Of a DNA stretch of 35,179 nt, positions 33,010 to 35,179 are shown in pieces (the first letter of the stretch is position 1; each line of letters opens with the position of its first letter). The notes beneath the pieces were generated by a model. It was not told where the DNA came from and searched no databases. It was given only the letters and a program-made list of their open reading frames with translations. This DNA is from Clostridiales bacterium (GTDB taxonomy: Bacteria; Bacillota; Clostridia; Christensenellales; DTU072), in NCBI GenBank assembly GCA_012841525.1, contig DUUO01000046.1:1-35179 (forward strand). The letters run 5' to 3'. A program made the position numbers and the translations under genes.

Positions 33010-35179
33010 CTATGCAACAGGTTTAACTTCTAATTTGTATTTAGGATATAATTTCATATTAAAATCAAACTTTTCATCTGCCTTAACTTCAAATTGGCAT
33101 TTTTCATCAATGCACCATGCAATAAATGTTATTTTATAATTTTTCCCATCACTTTTCCATTCGTGTACCATTCTTTTTGTTTCGTTTCCTTCACTCATTT
33201 TATCTTCTTTGTTATATTTAGGTTGCTCTTTCCATTGTACACTACCTGGCAAATCCCAAGATTTTGTATCATCATTCCACCAACCTGAGTCATATTTACC
33301 ATTATCAATCTTTAAAATTTGAGATGCAATATCATCATTTCTTGACACTGTTATGTCTTCAGAATTTGAACGTTCATATTGAAAAGACGATTTGCCTTTT
33401 TCTGCAAGCATTTTTTGTATATCGTATGAAAGCACATCTTCTACTGAAGTTTCTCCACTTTCGATGAAATAATTTTGGAAATATGAGTTAACAGTAGTTT
33501 CTGCACCTTTTATCTTTTGTAAGTCTAATAATATTTCACCACTAGCATGACGGAATATATAATCATGATTTACTAACATTCTTGATATTTGCCATGTTGT
33601 AGAATATTCCTTTTCAACAAAATTTCCATTTTCATCAAAACCTTCACCATATACGGAACTCCATGACTTACCATCTCTATATTGTTCAGGCCATTCTTTT
33701 TTTATTAATCTATCTCTAAAATATTTTTCTACACCGTCTTTTCCTTCTTTATTTTTAACATAGTTTTTATAATCTTGCTCTTTATTTACTTCAATAATTT
33801 CACCTTTAATTTTATCAAAATTGACTGCTTTTGAGTTTTGTGGATATGGTTTTTTACTATTAGATTCATTGCTCAACTGCTCATAAAATGCATTTTTTCT
33901 ACCTAATTCTTCTTTAATATCGGCAAGCACTTTTTTGTGAGTTTCATCGTTTTTTTCAAGGCCTTCCTCAAGCATTCTATTTGATTGCCTAAAATACTCT
34001 TCTTGTTTTAACACCATAGCTTTTTGATATGATCGTCCAGCCCTTATCCAATCTGAATAATATGAATATTGTTGAAAGGCTAGAAAATTCTTAAATGTCT
34101 CATAATTGTTTTTTGATAATTCAGAAAGATTTAATAAAAATGATTGAATTCCAAGTTGCTTACATTGAAGTAAAACTTTTTGTAATTGAGTTGTATCATT
34201 ATTATCACCATAAACTTCTTTAGCTTGTTGGTATTCCGTATTTGCTTGATTGTAAACTGCTAATCTTCCATTGTCGCTCATATAAAGATTATTACCATCT
34301 GCAATTAAAAGCGTGTTAGTTGTGCCTTTATAATCATTTAACCCTATTTGAAGCTGTCTAATATATGATTGTTTTGCATCACCTATTTTAATACCTTGTC
34401 TGTAATCACCATAAAATTCATTTTTAATTTCATCCTCAGAAAGTCCATAAGGTAATTTATATGTAAAAACAGCAAGATCTAATGCTTCTTGTAATTGTTG
34501 AAATGAAAGTTGAGCCTTATAATATGCATTATAAAATGTATCTTTGTATCTGTATGCTTTTTTATAATGTCTTGAGTCTAAATCCCTATATTCTATTGCC
34601 TCATTTCCAGTTAACCAATCTTTCCTACTTAACTCTAAATATCTTATATATTCATCAAGATTTTTCCATACACTATAATCATTTTTTTCATATTGATAAT
34701 TATATCCTTGCAATGTCATCATATTTTTAAATTCAGTTGGCTTATAGTCATTATTTAACTTCACATCGCAATCATAAGCTGTTAAATATACTGCTTGTTC
34801 AAAATCAATCATTGCAGTTTTCATAAAATGGATAAAAGTTTTTTTATAACGTTTATTATCAATTCTACTATCAACTAAACTAAAGTCACCCAGATTACTA
34901 TATACTGGCAAATCCATAACTTCTTCTGCTGCTAGGTTTTCAAAAAATGTTTTCCAGCTATTTTCATTTATTACATATTCTGAATTATCAACTTTATGTT
35001 TTTCTTCTAATTCTTTGGCATATAATGGTAATATAACTGTTTCAAGTACTTCATATTCATAAGCAGTCATATGAATGCTAAATCTTGCAAACATATCAGC
35101 TTTATCACCAAATATTTTATATAATTCGCCATTTGTTTTTCTTCTTTTTAAAGCCTGTAAATCTTTCCATTTGTTTTCA
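33010..35179 (-). CDS. Large protein of unknown function (5' end beyond window edge)
   Basis: Not recognised. The minus-strand frame stays open from the TAG at 33010 to the right edge, giving at least 722 residues; an internal ATG at 35094 exists, but the frame continues upstream with sensible coding sequence, so the true start is outside. The visible part has no membrane segment or Cys-rich motif. It is rich in Tyr, Asn, Gln and Lys. The middle is probably helical or coiled-coil (near AGRSYQKAMVLKQEEYFRQS and LEKNDETHKKVLADIKEELG), and the last 80 residues look beta-rich (MVHEWKSDGKNYKITFIAW). No repeats or catalytic motif could be assigned. It ends in TAG, the only such stop among the complete ends seen here, with a strong terminator behind it. 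Confidence 0.8.
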   Translation of the reverse strand, partial: ENKWKDLQALKRRKTNGELYKIFGDKADMFARFSIHMTAYEYEVLETVILPLYAKELEEKHKVDNSEYVINENSWKTFFENLAAEEVMDLPVYSNLGDFSLVDSRIDNKRYKKTFIHFMKTAMIDFEQAVYLTAYDCDVKLNNDYKPTEFKNMMTLQGYNYQYEKNDYSVWKNLDEYIRYLELSRKDWLTGNEAIEYRDLDSRHYKKAYRYKDTFYNAYYKAQLSFQQLQEALDLAVFTYKLPYGLSEDEIKNEFYGDYRQGIKIGDAKQSYIRQLQIGLNDYKGTTNTLLIADGNNLYMSDNGRLAVYNQANTEYQQAKEVYGDNNDTTQLQKVLLQCKQLGIQSFLLNLSELSKNNYETFKNFLAFQQYSYYSDWIRAGRSYQKAMVLKQEEYFRQSNRMLEEGLEKNDETHKKVLADIKEELGRKNAFYEQLSNESNSKKPYPQNSKAVNFDKIKGEIIEVNKEQDYKNYVKNKEGKDGVEKYFRDRLIKKEWPEQYRDGKSWSSVYGEGFDENGNFVEKEYSTTWQISRMLVNHDYIFRHASGEILLDLQKIKGAETTVNSYFQNYFIESGETSVEDVLSYDIQKMLAEKGKSSFQYERSNSEDITVSRNDDIASQILKIDNGKYDSGWWNDDTKSWDLPGSVQWKEQPKYNKEDKMSEGNETKRMVHEWKSDGKNYKITFIAWCIDEKCQFEVKADEKFDFNMKLYPKYKLEVKPVA

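Overview
This is an AT-rich, gene-dense bacterial chromosome segment, most likely from a low-GC Firmicute/Clostridia-like organism. The evidence is the strong preference for TAA stops, GGAGG-type ribosome binding sites, class II fructose-bisphosphate aldolase, LuxS, a trmN6-rsmI neighbourhood and a MazG protein of YabN type. The genus cannot be named from this window. TGG encodes Trp and TGA is used as a stop, so the code looks standard. I see no phage, insertion sequence, CRISPR array, rRNA or tRNA.

Layout. Positions 1-2429 (minus) hold an unrecognised membrane-anchored protein followed by a LolD/MacB-type ABC ATPase cut by the left edge. Positions 2756-6369 (plus) hold leuS and glyceraldehyde-3-phosphate dehydrogenase, each with its own promoter and terminator. 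Positions 6631-10291 (minus) hold trmN6, rsmI and a GH13 alpha-glucosidase. Class II aldolase (plus, 10591-11520) converges on rho, which is preceded by a UPF0173-type metal hydrolase. Positions 14286-20844 (minus) hold a heterodimeric ABC exporter pair and a long-form PRPP synthetase. Positions 21224-27279 (minus) run mazG, dusB, pgk, tpiA, gpmI. A beta-CASP RNase (plus, 27494-29107) converges on a PlsC-type acyltransferase, preceded in turn by an M29 aminopeptidase, luxS and a large unrecognised protein that leaves the right edge.

Function. The glycolytic steps from fructose-1,6-bisphosphate to 2-phosphoglycerate are all encoded here, split over three transcription units (gap; fba; pgk-tpiA-gpmI). 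The rest is mainly housekeeping: tRNA and rRNA modification, tRNA charging, Rho termination, RNA processing, nucleotide clean-up and PRPP supply.

The most unusual signal is a recurring architecture. At four unrelated genes (prs, the large ABC subunit, mazG and the beta-CASP RNase) the last codons, the stop codon and a little 3' flank are copied in tandem one to four times just downstream. Each array derives from its own gene (units of about 67, 50, 57 and 105 bp), so this is not one dispersed repeat family. None of these four genes has a convincing intrinsic terminator next to its stop, whereas six other genes in the window do have strong hairpin terminators and show no array. I know of no described system that matches. 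Other oddities are a roughly 410-residue insertion in an ABC exporter's first outer loop, a MazG with only the second half of the YabN methylase domain, a PlsC-zinc-ribbon fusion, and a LuxS with a 50-residue charged tail.
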